DNA from: Hominimerdicola alba
GTDB lineage: Bacteria; Bacillota; Clostridia; Oscillospirales; Ruminococcaceae
NCBI RefSeq assembly: GCF_900112155.1
Contig: NZ_FOKQ01000005.1
Coordinates: 85,415-149,414, forward strand
Direction of reading: 5' to 3'
DNA length: 64,000 nt
The first letter of the stretch is position 1, and every line of letters begins with the position of its first letter. Below, in pieces: positions 52,840 to 61,112 of the stretch. The notes under the pieces were generated by a model. That model worked only from the letters and a program-made list of their open reading frames with translations, was not told where the DNA came from and ran no database searches. The position numbers were made by a program, and so were the translations under genes.

Positions 52840-52868
52840 TTGACTTTTGCAAAACCATCTGATATAAT
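52840..52868 (+). promoter_or_regulatory. Orphan plus-strand promoter at the IS66 boundary
   Basis: TTGACT (52840-52845) and TATAAT (52863-52868), spacer 17, with a TTCAC-ACA-GTGAA repeat (52824-52836) just upstream. A ribosome-site-like CGGAGGTG follows at 52892, then the IS66 end at 52904. No gene continues beyond. Confidence 0.6.
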
Positions 52869-52937
52869 TGTGTTATCAAAATGGAAAACTTCGGAGGTGC
52901 GACGTAAGCGTATAACCCTCGCATCATAAAAGCAAAC

Positions 52938-52960
52938 AGCCGGGCAGATAACACCCGGCT
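52938..52960 (-). terminator. Hairpin after the IS66 passenger gene
   Basis: AGCCGGG pairs with CCCGGCT, eight bases after the passenger stop codon; the T-run is weak. Confidence 0.5.
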
Positions 52961-52966
52961 GTAACA

Positions 52967-53506
52967 TCATATTCTGGCTTTGATTTCTCCATTTCTCTTT
53001 GCGTCCATGTATATTTCTTTGAAATCAGCTTTGCTGTTAGGACCGAATATGATCGGAATAACAGATACAAGGCCATCGGAAATGATCGCATTTTTAAATG
53101 GCAGAAGCGCTGCATCAAGCAAAGTTGGCATCGGTGCATTTCTCAGCATTTCCTCCCAACTGCTGACAATGCCGTTTACAAGAAAAACAGAATTGTCATC
53201 GATCGATATAAATACCGATCCCTTTTTCAAATTTCGCTCAATGATAAATCTGCCGGTGATGCACCCTTTCCAGCTTTTAAGTATCTCAATGTGTTCTTCG
53301 GGCAGATCCGATCGCTCAAGATAATCATCAATGATCCATGTCCGATCCCATAAAAAGTGGGCAACCTCCGCAGCGTCCTGTGGGTCGATCATTCCTTGCC
53401 CGAAATAATCTTCCTCAGGAAGTATATGATATTCTCTGTTCACATAGTCAAGCAGTGGAAAAAACAGTTCATAAAACAGCTTTGCATCTTCATTACTAAG
53501 TTTCAT
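52967..53506 (-). CDS. IS66 passenger gene, unknown function
   Basis: The 179-residue soluble protein (LFYELFFPLLDYVNREYHILP, GRFIIERNLKKGSVFIS, PFKNAIISDGLVSVIPIIFG) begins inside the last codons of the tnpC fragment, using GGAGGGAAG from that fragment as ribosome site. It ends within the IS boundary, so it moves with the element. I believe related proteins occur beside IS66 transposases in other clostridia, but the family has no name I am sure of. It looks intact, while the transposase genes do not. Confidence 0.65.
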   Translation of the reverse strand: MKLSNEDAKLFYELFFPLLDYVNREYHILPEEDYFGQGMIDPQDAAEVAHFLWDRTWIIDDYLERSDLPEEHIEILKSWKGCITGRFIIERNLKKGSVFISIDDNSVFLVNGIVSSWEEMLRNAPMPTLLDAALLPFKNAIISDGLVSVIPIIFGPNSKADFKEIYMDAKRNGEIKARI

Positions 53507-53675
53507 TTTCTTCCCTCCATGGTAATAATATCGTTCCCGCAGGCTGTGAAAACAGCTCGGTCAGGTATTTCTCAGCATCAAGACCATTAGCCTGAGCAGT
53601 TGAAATGATCGAATACAGCACCGCGCTCGCTTTCGCTCCGTTGGCTGTGTTGCTGAATAGCCAGTTGCGTCTGCC
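53496..53675 (-). pseudogene. IS66 transposase (tnpC) C-terminal fragment
   Basis: The 59-codon frame GRRNWLFSNTANGAKASAV...LDAEKYLTELF is the C-terminal end of IS66 transposases. It is joined, out of frame, to MLNDLAA, the usual opening of tnpB (53689-53669). The join is the scar of a large internal deletion. Confidence 0.85.
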
Positions 53676-53685
53676 GCGAGATCAT

Positions 53686-54000
53686 TCAGCATAGTTCGCG
53701 CACCAAAGCGGTCAGAGTGTCCGCAGATATATCTGCCGGAAGAGATATTTGAAGTCCGTTTTTCTCAAAGCGGATATTCTCGTTTGAGCAAGGAACTGAT
53801 ACAGGAACTATGGTCGGAGAATTCTCGATATACTGCTCCCGGACTTTTCTTAAGCGGTTGTAATACGTGTTAGGCTTGATCCCATTTTCTGCGCACCATT
53901 CTCTGACCGTCAGTCCGCTCGCCTGCTGCACTTCGATCTGGGCAGACCATTCCTGAAGGCGTACTTCATGCTTTATTGTTGTGATGCTTGTCGTTTTGAC
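53686..54000 (-). pseudogene. IS66 accessory gene tnpA, 5' end damaged
   Basis: The frame encodes SITTIKHEVRLQEWSAQIEVQQ, then ASGLTVREWCAENGIKPNTYYNRLRKVRE, the IS66 TnpA pattern with its helix-turn-helix. The frame opens without ATG after an upstream stop; an ATG (minus strand) lies nearby in another frame, so a one-base loss near the start is likely. A GTG at 53931 could start a shortened product. Confidence 0.8.
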
Positions 54001-54151
54001 TGCATATATTTACCCCCTGTCTAATCTACTTCAATGAACTTTATGGACCAATTTGGAATGTCCAATTTACTTCATGGTGTTCCTTGGAGTTTATTATACT
54101 TTATTAGACATTGGTGAGCTAGGCGCGGAGGGTTTGATTGCTTACGATAAT

Positions 54152-54195
54152 AAAACGGATAACCGTCAGAATAGGACGATTATCCGCTTTGTTTT
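54152..54195. terminator. Terminator of the second DUF285 gene
   Basis: ACGGATAA pairs with TTATCCG, with a second ACG/CGT pair set, flanked by A and T runs. Confidence 0.75.
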
Positions 54196-54223
54196 TTTTA
54201 TTAAATTGGATCGGTGAAGCCTA

Positions 54224-56455
54224 TCACTTTATAGTAACAACACCCGAATGTTTGATAGCATTCTTGGTATCCCATCTGCCGTTTACTCTTGCTGCGATAG
54301 CGACTCTGTAAGACTTACCTGGAGTAAGGTTCTTGGGAGAAGTATAGGTAGTGTTTGTGAGAGTCTGTGTCTGCACTCTCCACTTTCCTGCCAGATATAC
54401 TGCTATGCCGTACCTGTCAGCACCCTCTACTTTATCCCATGTGAATCTTACCTGGTGGTATTCTTTGCTGTATTCGACCATGATATTTCTGGGATATGTG
54501 GGCACATATTCTTCTTCAACCGTTGTGAAACGCTTGTAAGTGTTACTGCCGTTGTTTTCAATAACAGCAAATTCATCACTGCCGCTGATAACAGTCGAAG
54601 GCGCATTTTCATTCACCCAGCCTTCGCCATTAGGAAGCTTTGCCTCTTCTTTTATGATTTTGAAATTCTCACCGATTTTAAGGGTTTTCAGATTATTGCA
54701 ATCACCGAACATAGCACTCATATTTGTTACCTTGCTTGTATCGAAGTTGCTGATATCAAGTGTGGTAAGATTGGTACAACCCTTGAACACTTCTTTCATA
54801 TCTGTGATATTACCGGTCTCAAAATTGCTCAGGTCAAGTGACATCAGGCTTGAACAACCGGAGAACATATTGTACATGGTCAGATTCTTGCTGGTATTGA
54901 AACCGCTCAGATCAAGTGATCTCAGACCCGAACAACCAGCAAACATATTGTTCGACCTTGTTAAATTGTTTGTTTTAAATCCGCTGACATCAAGTTCTGT
55001 CAAACCCGAGCAGTCCTCAAACATACCATCCATAAATATTACGTCGCTTACATCAAATCCACTTACGTCGAGTGTAGTAAGATTTGAACAACCCTTGAAC
55101 ATATTTCCGGTTTTAATAGCTCCTTTAGTATCAATGCGACTAACATCGAGCGAAGTTAAACCTGAACAGCCGTAAAACATATTATCCATATTCGTGACAT
55201 TGCTTGTATTAAAGTTGCTTACATCAAGTCTGTATAAAGAAATACAGTAATTGAACATTCCCTCCATATTTATAACATTACTTGTATCAAATCCGCTCAG
55301 ATCAAGCGAGATCAAATTAGAACAACAAGTAAACATAGAACTTATATTAGTAACACTGCTTGTGTCAAATCCGCTTAGGTCCAATTTTGTAAAACCGGTA
55401 CAACCGCTGAACATATTGCTCATATTTGTTACATTGCTTGTATCAAACCCACTCAGATCAATTGCGGTCAAACTAGGACAACCAGCAAACATACTGCTCA
55501 TATTTGTGACTTTTCTTGTATCAAAATTGCTTAGATCAAGTGTAGTCAGATTGGAACAACCATTGAACATAGAGCACATGTTTATAACCTTACTTGTATC
55601 AAATCTGCTTACATCAAGTTCAGTCAATCCGGGGCATTCCCAAAACATATAACTCATATTTGTAACATTGTTTGTATTAAATCTACTCAGATCAATTGTG
55701 GTCAAACCGGAACAGCCATAGAACATATATTGCATCTCTGTAACCTTGCTTGTATCAAATCTACTAACATTAAGAGCAGAAAGACCGGAACAGCCCATGA
55801 ACATATTGCTCATATTTGTAACCTTACTTGTATCGAATCCGCTTAAATCAATTGCTCTCAGTTTGTAACATTCTTGAAACATGCAACTCATATTTGTGAC
55901 CTTGCTTGTATCAAATCCGCTTATATCAATCGTTGTCAAACTACGACACAGAAAGAAAAAATTGCTCATATCCGTAACATTGCTTGTATCAAAACTGCTT
56001 AAATCAAGTACAGGTAAAACCTTACAATAGTAGAACATTCCATGCATATTTGTGACATTGCTTGTATTGAATCCGCTAATATTCAGTTCTTTCATTTCAC
56101 AACAAGCGTTGAACATATCACTCATATTTGTTACTTTGCTTGTGTCCGCTTTTGAAAGATCCATATAAGTACAGTATCTGAAATTAAGAAACAGCTTACT
56201 GCAGTTTTCAGGAAAAACAGTTCCTTCTTCGGCTACAACGGATTTTACATTCTTATTATTAGCATATGCCTTTACAGCACTAGCGTCAACTTGACCACTG
56301 AGTGTAAGTCTGCCTGTATCATAATTTAATGAGCAGCAGCTTGCATCAGCTGCCTCAGCGGTTATACTTTGTGTGATGATAGGCGCACCATAGCTGACAA
56401 CACCTGCTGTCATACAAAGCGACATCAATACTGCTAAAACTTTTTTCATCTGCAT
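54224..56455 (-). CDS. Secreted DUF285 repeat protein with C-terminal CBM37-like module (B)
   Basis: The 743-residue protein has a signal peptide (about 1-35) and more than twenty DUF285 repeats (about 85-620; MFxGCSxLTxLDLSxFDTSNVTNM). A short linker leads to the same C-terminal module as protein A (about 650-743). At DNA level the last 220 or so bases are almost identical to protein A, while the repeats differ much more. The repeat number is about double that of A. The start has AGGAGG. It is probably a long surface adhesin. Confidence 0.85.
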   Translation of the reverse strand: MQMKKVLAVLMSLCMTAGVVSYGAPIITQSITAEAADASCCSLNYDTGRLTLSGQVDASAVKAYANNKNVKSVVAEEGTVFPENCSKLFLNFRYCTYMDLSKADTSKVTNMSDMFNACCEMKELNISGFNTSNVTNMHGMFYYCKVLPVLDLSSFDTSNVTDMSNFFFLCRSLTTIDISGFDTSKVTNMSCMFQECYKLRAIDLSGFDTSKVTNMSNMFMGCSGLSALNVSRFDTSKVTEMQYMFYGCSGLTTIDLSRFNTNNVTNMSYMFWECPGLTELDVSRFDTSKVINMCSMFNGCSNLTTLDLSNFDTRKVTNMSSMFAGCPSLTAIDLSGFDTSNVTNMSNMFSGCTGFTKLDLSGFDTSSVTNISSMFTCCSNLISLDLSGFDTSNVINMEGMFNYCISLYRLDVSNFNTSNVTNMDNMFYGCSGLTSLDVSRIDTKGAIKTGNMFKGCSNLTTLDVSGFDVSDVIFMDGMFEDCSGLTELDVSGFKTNNLTRSNNMFAGCSGLRSLDLSGFNTSKNLTMYNMFSGCSSLMSLDLSNFETGNITDMKEVFKGCTNLTTLDISNFDTSKVTNMSAMFGDCNNLKTLKIGENFKIIKEEAKLPNGEGWVNENAPSTVISGSDEFAVIENNGSNTYKRFTTVEEEYVPTYPRNIMVEYSKEYHQVRFTWDKVEGADRYGIAVYLAGKWRVQTQTLTNTTYTSPKNLTPGKSYRVAIAARVNGRWDTKNAIKHSGVVTIK

Positions 56456-56516
56456 TTTAATGACCTCCTAAATTCTCGTGTTAAATATGGCAATATATAT
56501 CAATATTTCCCAAGAT

Positions 56517-56545
56517 ATGATAGCACACATCAATATCAATGTCAA
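56517..56545 (-). promoter_or_regulatory. Promoter of DUF285 protein B
   Basis: On the minus strand TTGACA (56545-56540) and TATCAT (56522-56517), spacer 17. Confidence 0.75.
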
Positions 56546-56740
56546 TAATTTCGATACATTTTCTTAATCATTCGTTGCATATTCATATTAGAAGATCATA
56601 TTAATGTATATTTTGGTCAAAGGATCATTCCGATATCATCGGTCAGATTTTTCATGCCTGATCCACATCTAAAATGCATACCTATTTTTATTTATTACTG
56701 TTCTAATCTACACTATAATTTGTTATTCCTGTGATTTCTT

Positions 56741-57460
56741 TCATTCCATCAGCTGCCTGAGCACCCGCTCCCTGTCATTCACGAACATCTTAGTTATGAT
56801 ATAGCTCTCGGTGTCCTCATATCTGCACGGACGCAGTTCATCGTCAAAATTCAGTATCTCCGCATCGGGGAAACCCAGCAGTATCGGCGAGTGGGTCGCT
56901 ATGATAAACTGGGAGCCTTCTTTCACACAGCGAGCTATCTCCAGCAGAAGCGTCAGCTGTCTCTGGGGAGATAGGGCGGCTTCTGGCTCGTCCAGGATGT
57001 ACAGCCCATTCGGTTTGAAGTTCGTCTGCGCCAGCTGCAAAAAGCTCTCGCCGTGAGAATGTTCGTGGAAATGCTGAGGATATTTGCTCAGCCTGCCATA
57101 CTCCTCCTCAGCAGTAGCAACATTGTAGAAGCTCTCCGCCCGCAGAAAATATCCCCAGTTCGCTTTCTTATATCCCTTTGACAGCGTCAGCGCATCGCAA
57201 AGTTCGGAGTGCGAATCAAAAGTCGAAAAGTTGTAATTCTTGGTCCCGCCCTCGGGATTGAACCCGTAACCCACAGCGATAGCTTCCAGCAAAGTTGACT
57301 TACCGCTGCCGTTTTCACCCACGAAAAAAGTCACGGCATTGTGGAATTCGAGTTCGGTAAGCGCAGCAATAGACGGTATCTTACGCAGGTAGCTGTTTTC
57401 ATGGATCGCACCCCAGTCGATGCTGAGGGAGCGTATGTAAAGGTCGAAGTTGTCGAGCAT
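56741..57460 (-). CDS. AAA/ABC-type ATPase
   Basis: The 239-residue protein is a compact ATPase of the ABC/SMC-like class: Walker A VGENGSGKSTLLEAIA (about 38-53), the Q-loop, a signature-like region, Walker B YILDEPEAALSP (about 157-168) and a H-loop THSPILL. There is no membrane domain or long coiled coil. Such lone ATPases often serve as nucleotide-driven partners in accessory or defence operons. It ends a four-gene operon; the upstream gene stops 13 bases before the ribosome site (AAAGGAG). Its partner function is unknown. Confidence 0.85.
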   Translation of the reverse strand: MLDNFDLYIRSLSIDWGAIHENSYLRKIPSIAALTELEFHNAVTFFVGENGSGKSTLLEAIAVGYGFNPEGGTKNYNFSTFDSHSELCDALTLSKGYKKANWGYFLRAESFYNVATAEEEYGRLSKYPQHFHEHSHGESFLQLAQTNFKPNGLYILDEPEAALSPQRQLTLLLEIARCVKEGSQFIIATHSPILLGFPDAEILNFDDELRPCRYEDTESYIITKMFVNDRERVLRQLME

Positions 57461-57473
57461 GGTATCAGCTCCT

Positions 57474-57902
57474 TTATAATATCTCAATTGATCTTATCTC
57501 ATCTTGTTTGTAATAATACCCATTTGTCAATCCTATGCAAGCCATGTCATATCCGCTGTCCCATTTCGATTCGTACAGGTCGGCTTCGGCAATTATCTCA
57601 TTATAATTGACATCTACCATTTTGATCTCTTTAAACATTGTTGAATGCAATATAAATGAATCAAAAGCACAGTCCCCATCGATGAAATAAGTATAGTTTT
57701 CGACCAGATCAAACCAAAAGACAGGACACAGCTGCATAAAACCATCATCATATATGATCCGAACAGCAGGTAACCGCCCGACTTTTTCATCACATTTCAC
57801 CGCATCATAGATCTGCCCTTTTACCAATCCGTCTATCGTTTCATCAAAGGTGAAACGCAATTTTATCTTCTCATGTGCAGACACAGTAACACCGCCCTTC
57901 AT
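57474..57902 (-). CDS. Small protein coupled to the ATP-grasp gene
   Basis: The 142-residue soluble protein (KIKLRFTFDETIDGLVKGQIYDAV, FFD/YFIDGDCAF-like acidic stretch, GLTNGYYYKQDEI) starts at an ATG overlapping the ATP-grasp stop (ATGA). No domain recognised. Its tight coupling suggests that it is a substrate, partner or regulator of the ATP-grasp enzyme. Confidence 0.65.
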   Translation of the reverse strand: MKGGVTVSAHEKIKLRFTFDETIDGLVKGQIYDAVKCDEKVGRLPAVRIIYDDGFMQLCPVFWFDLVENYTYFIDGDCAFDSFILHSTMFKEIKMVDVNYNEIIAEADLYESKWDSGYDMACIGLTNGYYYKQDEIRSIEIL

Positions 57903-58636
57903 CTCAGATCAAACGCACACTCGTCATCCGTCCCCGTAAGTTCAGCCCAGCGGGCGGAGAGGAGTTTGGCATAATAGTTCTCCATCAGGCCATAGCTTCC
58001 CAGCGAATAGCCGTCATTCACTTCGATAAGAAAAGTCTTTCCGTCCGCTGTCACACCGAAGTCTATCGCATATCCCGCAGGGGCATCGGTGAATTCTTTT
58101 ATGGCATTTTCTATCACTGCGGGTTCGTAATGCAGACGCCAGTCACCCTTGTATTTGCGCACATCCAGGATATTTCCGTACCTGACGAACACGCGCCATT
58201 CCGCGCGGATATCAAGTATCTCACTGCAGGTCACTGGGACATCTGTGCCACATGTGCCGCACCCGATAAGGTCTTTCGGACTTCTGACCACCACTCCCGT
58301 GAACTTTTTGTCCTCAACAGGCTTCACGAAAACAGGCCAAAGTTCGGGGTGAGTGTTGATGGTGTTTATCGTCGAAGTCCATATCTTCCGACCAAGATAT
58401 TTCTGTAGCGACTCGGGGTAATCTATCTCGGGAGTTATTATTCCGAAATCGTACAAACGATCGCGGACATTGTTTACATACCCCACGATGATATCTTCTT
58501 TATTGCTGTTTTTAATTTCTGACTGTTTTGAAAACGGTATGACCTCAAAGCCCATCTGAAAAAAGCCTTCGCAGGCACTGTAGAAATTATGGTTGTGAGG
58601 GATACCGTTGGGTTTTGATTGAATGTATACTTTCAT
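57899..58636 (-). CDS. ATP-grasp enzyme of the R2K clade (DUF4343-like)
   Basis: The 245-residue protein has an ATP-grasp fold: VFVKPVEDKKFTGVVVRSP as the nucleotide-binding Lys strand, AEWRVFVRYGNILDVRKYKGDW and the metal-binding AIDFGVTADGKTFLIEVNDGYSLGSYG. This pattern matches the R2K clade families (formerly DUF4343) described by comparative genomics as probable peptide or amine ligases in conflict and modification systems. The exact reaction is unknown. It is the second gene of the operon, coupled to the following small gene. Confidence 0.75.
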   Translation of the reverse strand: MKVYIQSKPNGIPHNHNFYSACEGFFQMGFEVIPFSKQSEIKNSNKEDIIVGYVNNVRDRLYDFGIITPEIDYPESLQKYLGRKIWTSTINTINTHPELWPVFVKPVEDKKFTGVVVRSPKDLIGCGTCGTDVPVTCSEILDIRAEWRVFVRYGNILDVRKYKGDWRLHYEPAVIENAIKEFTDAPAGYAIDFGVTADGKTFLIEVNDGYSLGSYGLMENYYAKLLSARWAELTGTDDECAFDLR

Positions 58637-58641
58637 GGTTT

Positions 58642-59511
58642 TTACTCCTTTTGTTTATACGGAAACATTTTACGTTCCTGATCGGTCATGTTTTCGTAAA
58701 GATAGTCCATCATCTCGGCTAATTCCTTTTTATCGGGATTTTTACCTTTATCAAAATAGACGTGATCGCTTAAATACCATTCACTATTACAAGGCGGATC
58801 CATTTCTTTGGTAGACAAAGTTATCCTGAAAATATCATTACCACACCACCTGTCATCGCATATCCAAGCGAGATGACCATACGGTTCTAAGGGTAATCCA
58901 TGCCTCAAAAGCTCCATAACTTTATCAGTTATATTTTTCGGGATCTCAATGGATCTACTGATTCTTTGAGCAAACAGGTAATCATAATCTATTTCACACC
59001 ATTCGATCATAGCAGTCAGACCGTTGTTATTCTTTACAATAAATATCCTCTGATTATCGTCTCTCGGTTTATAATCGATATCTATAACTGCTTCTTCGGA
59101 ATAATTGAAATAAGTTTTTTCGACACAAACAGCAAAATCCACAGCTTTTATAAATGAATCTATGATCTCATCATACTTGTTATAATCTATACCGATCAAT
59201 AATTTATATCCCTGCGTATTGATGAGGCTATCAATAAGATCATAATATAATTTCTTTGAATCTTGTACGCTATTCAAAACTAAATGCTGTTTCATAAAAC
59301 TCATTGGAAGAGCAAAGCAGCTGTTTGAATCTTCTTTGACTTGTTCGGAATAATCGCTTATCAAAGAATAGATGCTGCTATATTTATCATATTTTGGAAA
59401 ATGTTTCTGCATTAATTTGAATGCAGTATAGTCATCAATATATTCGATACGTTCAAGAACTTCGTTGCATCTGAATTCATAGTCAAGTATGTGCTTTGAA
59501 AACTCGTTCAT
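58642..59511 (-). CDS. Unknown soluble protein heading the ATP-grasp operon
   Basis: The 289-residue acidic protein (YIDDYTAFKLMQKHFPKYDKYS, HGLPLEPYGHLAWICDDRWCG, DHVYFDKGKNPDKKELAEMM) starts after GGGGTGAG and ends only five bases before the ATP-grasp start. No motif or membrane segment recognised. No precursor-peptide-like repeat is seen. It is the first gene of the set, and no convincing -35/-10 pair was found upstream. Confidence 0.65.
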   Translation of the reverse strand: MNEFSKHILDYEFRCNEVLERIEYIDDYTAFKLMQKHFPKYDKYSSIYSLISDYSEQVKEDSNSCFALPMSFMKQHLVLNSVQDSKKLYYDLIDSLINTQGYKLLIGIDYNKYDEIIDSFIKAVDFAVCVEKTYFNYSEEAVIDIDYKPRDDNQRIFIVKNNNGLTAMIEWCEIDYDYLFAQRISRSIEIPKNITDKVMELLRHGLPLEPYGHLAWICDDRWCGNDIFRITLSTKEMDPPCNSEWYLSDHVYFDKGKNPDKKELAEMMDYLYENMTDQERKMFPYKQKE

Positions 59512-59819
59512 ATTCTCACCCCATTTCTTATACTTTTTATTTTAGATATTGTATCACATATTTCTCCGTTTGTGGTAACTATTTTCGGACTTTTCCCTTT
59601 TTGAAAGAAAAAAATCACACAAAAATATCTTATGACAATTGTGCATTCAGCTATTATCACATCTTGTCGAGAAGTACAAATATGTAATTTTGCGAATGAA
59701 CGGATGCAGAGGTAAAAAACTTTTTTGTTCGCTTGATTATCAAAATTGATAAAATCAACGAAACCCAAAAGTCCGAAATGCGCTTTTTTAGATTCTCAAA
59801 CAAATGTTCTTTCACCCTA

Positions 59820-60116
59820 TTGACAAACTTATGTTCGATGTGATATAATTCAGTTATCGAACAACAGTTCGGTGAATCTATGCATCATGATGCAAATATT
59901 TTAAACAAGAATATTACGCCGAGTTCACGCCTGATCGACAGAAGCGTTTTGGTGTATCATATTGTTCCGAAAGCAGCTGTTTATAGGTATAATCTACTGG
60001 CAGTATTTGCTATTTGCAAAGCAAGTATAGAAAGAGGTGCATACTTTACCACTTTCTTCCAGATCGCATTCCTCCCACTGCGATCCGGACGTTAAGGGGG
60101 ACCCGTGACCCTTAAC
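59820..60116 (+). ncRNA. Candidate structured non-coding RNA region
   Basis: A promoter (TTGACA 59820-59825, TATAAT 59844-59849, spacer 18) is followed by a CGAAC/GTTCG stem (59858-59871), a TCGCA/TGCGA stem (about 60063-60083) and a perfect 8-bp GTTAAGGG/CCCTTAAC hairpin (60091-60116). No convincing gene with a ribosome site lies in between. The boundaries are uncertain. Confidence 0.35.
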
Positions 60117-60310
60117 AATACTCTAACGCATACACAAATATATGAAACTCGCGTAATATTCAGCAGATGTTACTTAATGCCATGATAATGAGTAATACCT
60201 AAAGAAAAAAATGATATGATCGTACTTCGGTCAAGGGGTGATTTCTATGTTTTAGTACCTGCTGTTCGGGCAGATTTTCCGAACACCGTATCGACAAGAA
60301 CCTTGAAGAT
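60117..60310. other. Intergenic stretch with a degenerate start region
   Basis: AAGGGGTGATTTCT is a good ribosome site but is followed by ATG-TTT-TAG at 60248. In a different frame the following bases code for GRFSEHRIDKNLED directly into the next ORF. This looks like a broken 5' end. Confidence 0.35.
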
Positions 60311-60637
60311 ATGAAGCCGACCTATAAAGCCTATGAAAAGCTCGAAAAAGAGATCAATGCAGAGCTTGAAGAGATCAAACAAAAAGAAAAGAACAAGATC
60401 TACGAGCACGTAATGTCGCTTTTCGGTTACTCACTTTCTTCCGAAGATTTCATCAAAAAGTTCGACAGGATAATGAACGACAACCGCAACCGAGGTTTTA
60501 TCGAGCAGCTGAAACACGATCAGGCTGAACGGGAAAAACTCAAAAACGAGCAGGTCAAGCAGAACATCGACGCCAAAAATACTCCCGGTAGTTCGCCTTG
60601 TCCGGGTGAAAATGTTACTGCTGACCCGAAATCATGA
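60311..60637 (+). CDS. Charged helical protein, possibly 5'-truncated
   Basis: The 108-residue protein is very rich in Lys and Glu and is helical or coiled coil (about 1-40 and 75-95). It starts at an ATG with a weak ribosome site, and in-frame coding-like sequence lies upstream, so the real gene may have been longer. It probably belongs to the mobile region next to the serine recombinase. No family recognised. Confidence 0.45.
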   Translation: MKPTYKAYEKLEKEINAELEEIKQKEKNKIYEHVMSLFGYSLSSEDFIKKFDRIMNDNRNRGFIEQLKHDQAEREKLKNEQVKQNIDAKNTPGSSPCPGENVTADPKS

Positions 60638-60894
60638 TCCGAAGTTTTGCCAGCTTCGGCAGATAAAAATCCTTATATTTTGCAATAAAACATCATCTCC
60701 GTGCATACCTGCCGTAATGCCTTGACGGCAGGAGCTGATTCAGCGGAATTGCCACCCGCCGAAACAGCACTTCACCTCCTTTCAAACCGAAAGGAGAAAA
60801 AGATTTGAATACAAACTGCGAGAACAAAAGGATCGAAAATACATCGAATAAAACTGACACCCTTTCCAATAATACTAGAAAAGGAGTCGGTGAT

Positions 60895-61041
60895 ATGAGA
60901 GAAAAGAAAGACAAAAAAGCTGAGCTTGCACTGAAAAAGCAGACTCTCGAAGCATGGGCTAACCTGCTGTACAAGGAGGGTATGATCGACATTGAGCGGT
61001 GCAGCCGCATGGTGGAAGCGATCGGCAAGCTAAAAGCATAA
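60895..61041 (+). CDS. Small accessory protein of the recombinase region
   Basis: Two in-frame starts each have AAAGGAG: a TTG at 60805 giving 78 residues, and ATG 60895 giving 48 residues. I favour the ATG. The short form (KKDKKAELALKKQTLEAWANLLYKEGMIDIERCSRMVEAI) is a basic helical protein with a SHOCT-like short-helix pattern, and such small proteins are common upstream of serine recombinases in Firmicute mobile elements. It has its own terminator. Confidence 0.6.
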   Translation: MREKKDKKAELALKKQTLEAWANLLYKEGMIDIERCSRMVEAIGKLKA

Positions 61042-61044
61042 AAG

Positions 61045-61075
61045 AAAATGACCGCTGTTATCCGGCGGTCATTTT
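61045..61075. terminator. Bidirectional terminator
   Basis: AAAATGACCGC pairs perfectly with GCGGTCATTTT around nine bases; it separates the small protein from the convergent RhuM-Fic gene. Confidence 0.88.
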
Positions 61076-61112
61076 ACTATGATGATTCTGTTTTTGATGT
61101 GCGGTACTGAGA

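Larger units (their letters stand above)
52904..54145 (-). mobile_element. Internally deleted IS66-family element
   Basis: The ends are GTAAGCGTATAACCCTC at 52904 and, on the minus strand from 54145, GTAAGCAATCAAACCCTC, the terminal pattern of IS66. Inside, read on the minus strand, are tnpA (damaged at its 5' end), the first codons of tnpB fused to the last part of tnpC, and a downstream passenger gene. Most of tnpB and tnpC are missing. I did not find an 8-base target duplication. Confidence 0.8.

Noticed and set aside
52695..52970. Minus-strand frames of 75-91 codons upstream of the first DUF285 gene
   Set aside because: They lack ribosome sites, run across the DUF285 promoter and the IS66 end, and show no motifs.
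52896..54153. 8-base target duplication of the IS66 element
   Set aside because: GGTGCGAC on one side and GATAATAA on the other do not match.
51300..56150. Regularly spaced DNA repeats of about 75 bases that at first look like a repeat array
   Set aside because: They are in frame and encode the DUF285 protein repeats; there are no unique spacers as in a CRISPR array.
59880..60095. 71-codon plus-strand frame after a good promoter
   Set aside because: There is no ribosome site, the composition is not coding-like, and the region has strong RNA stems.
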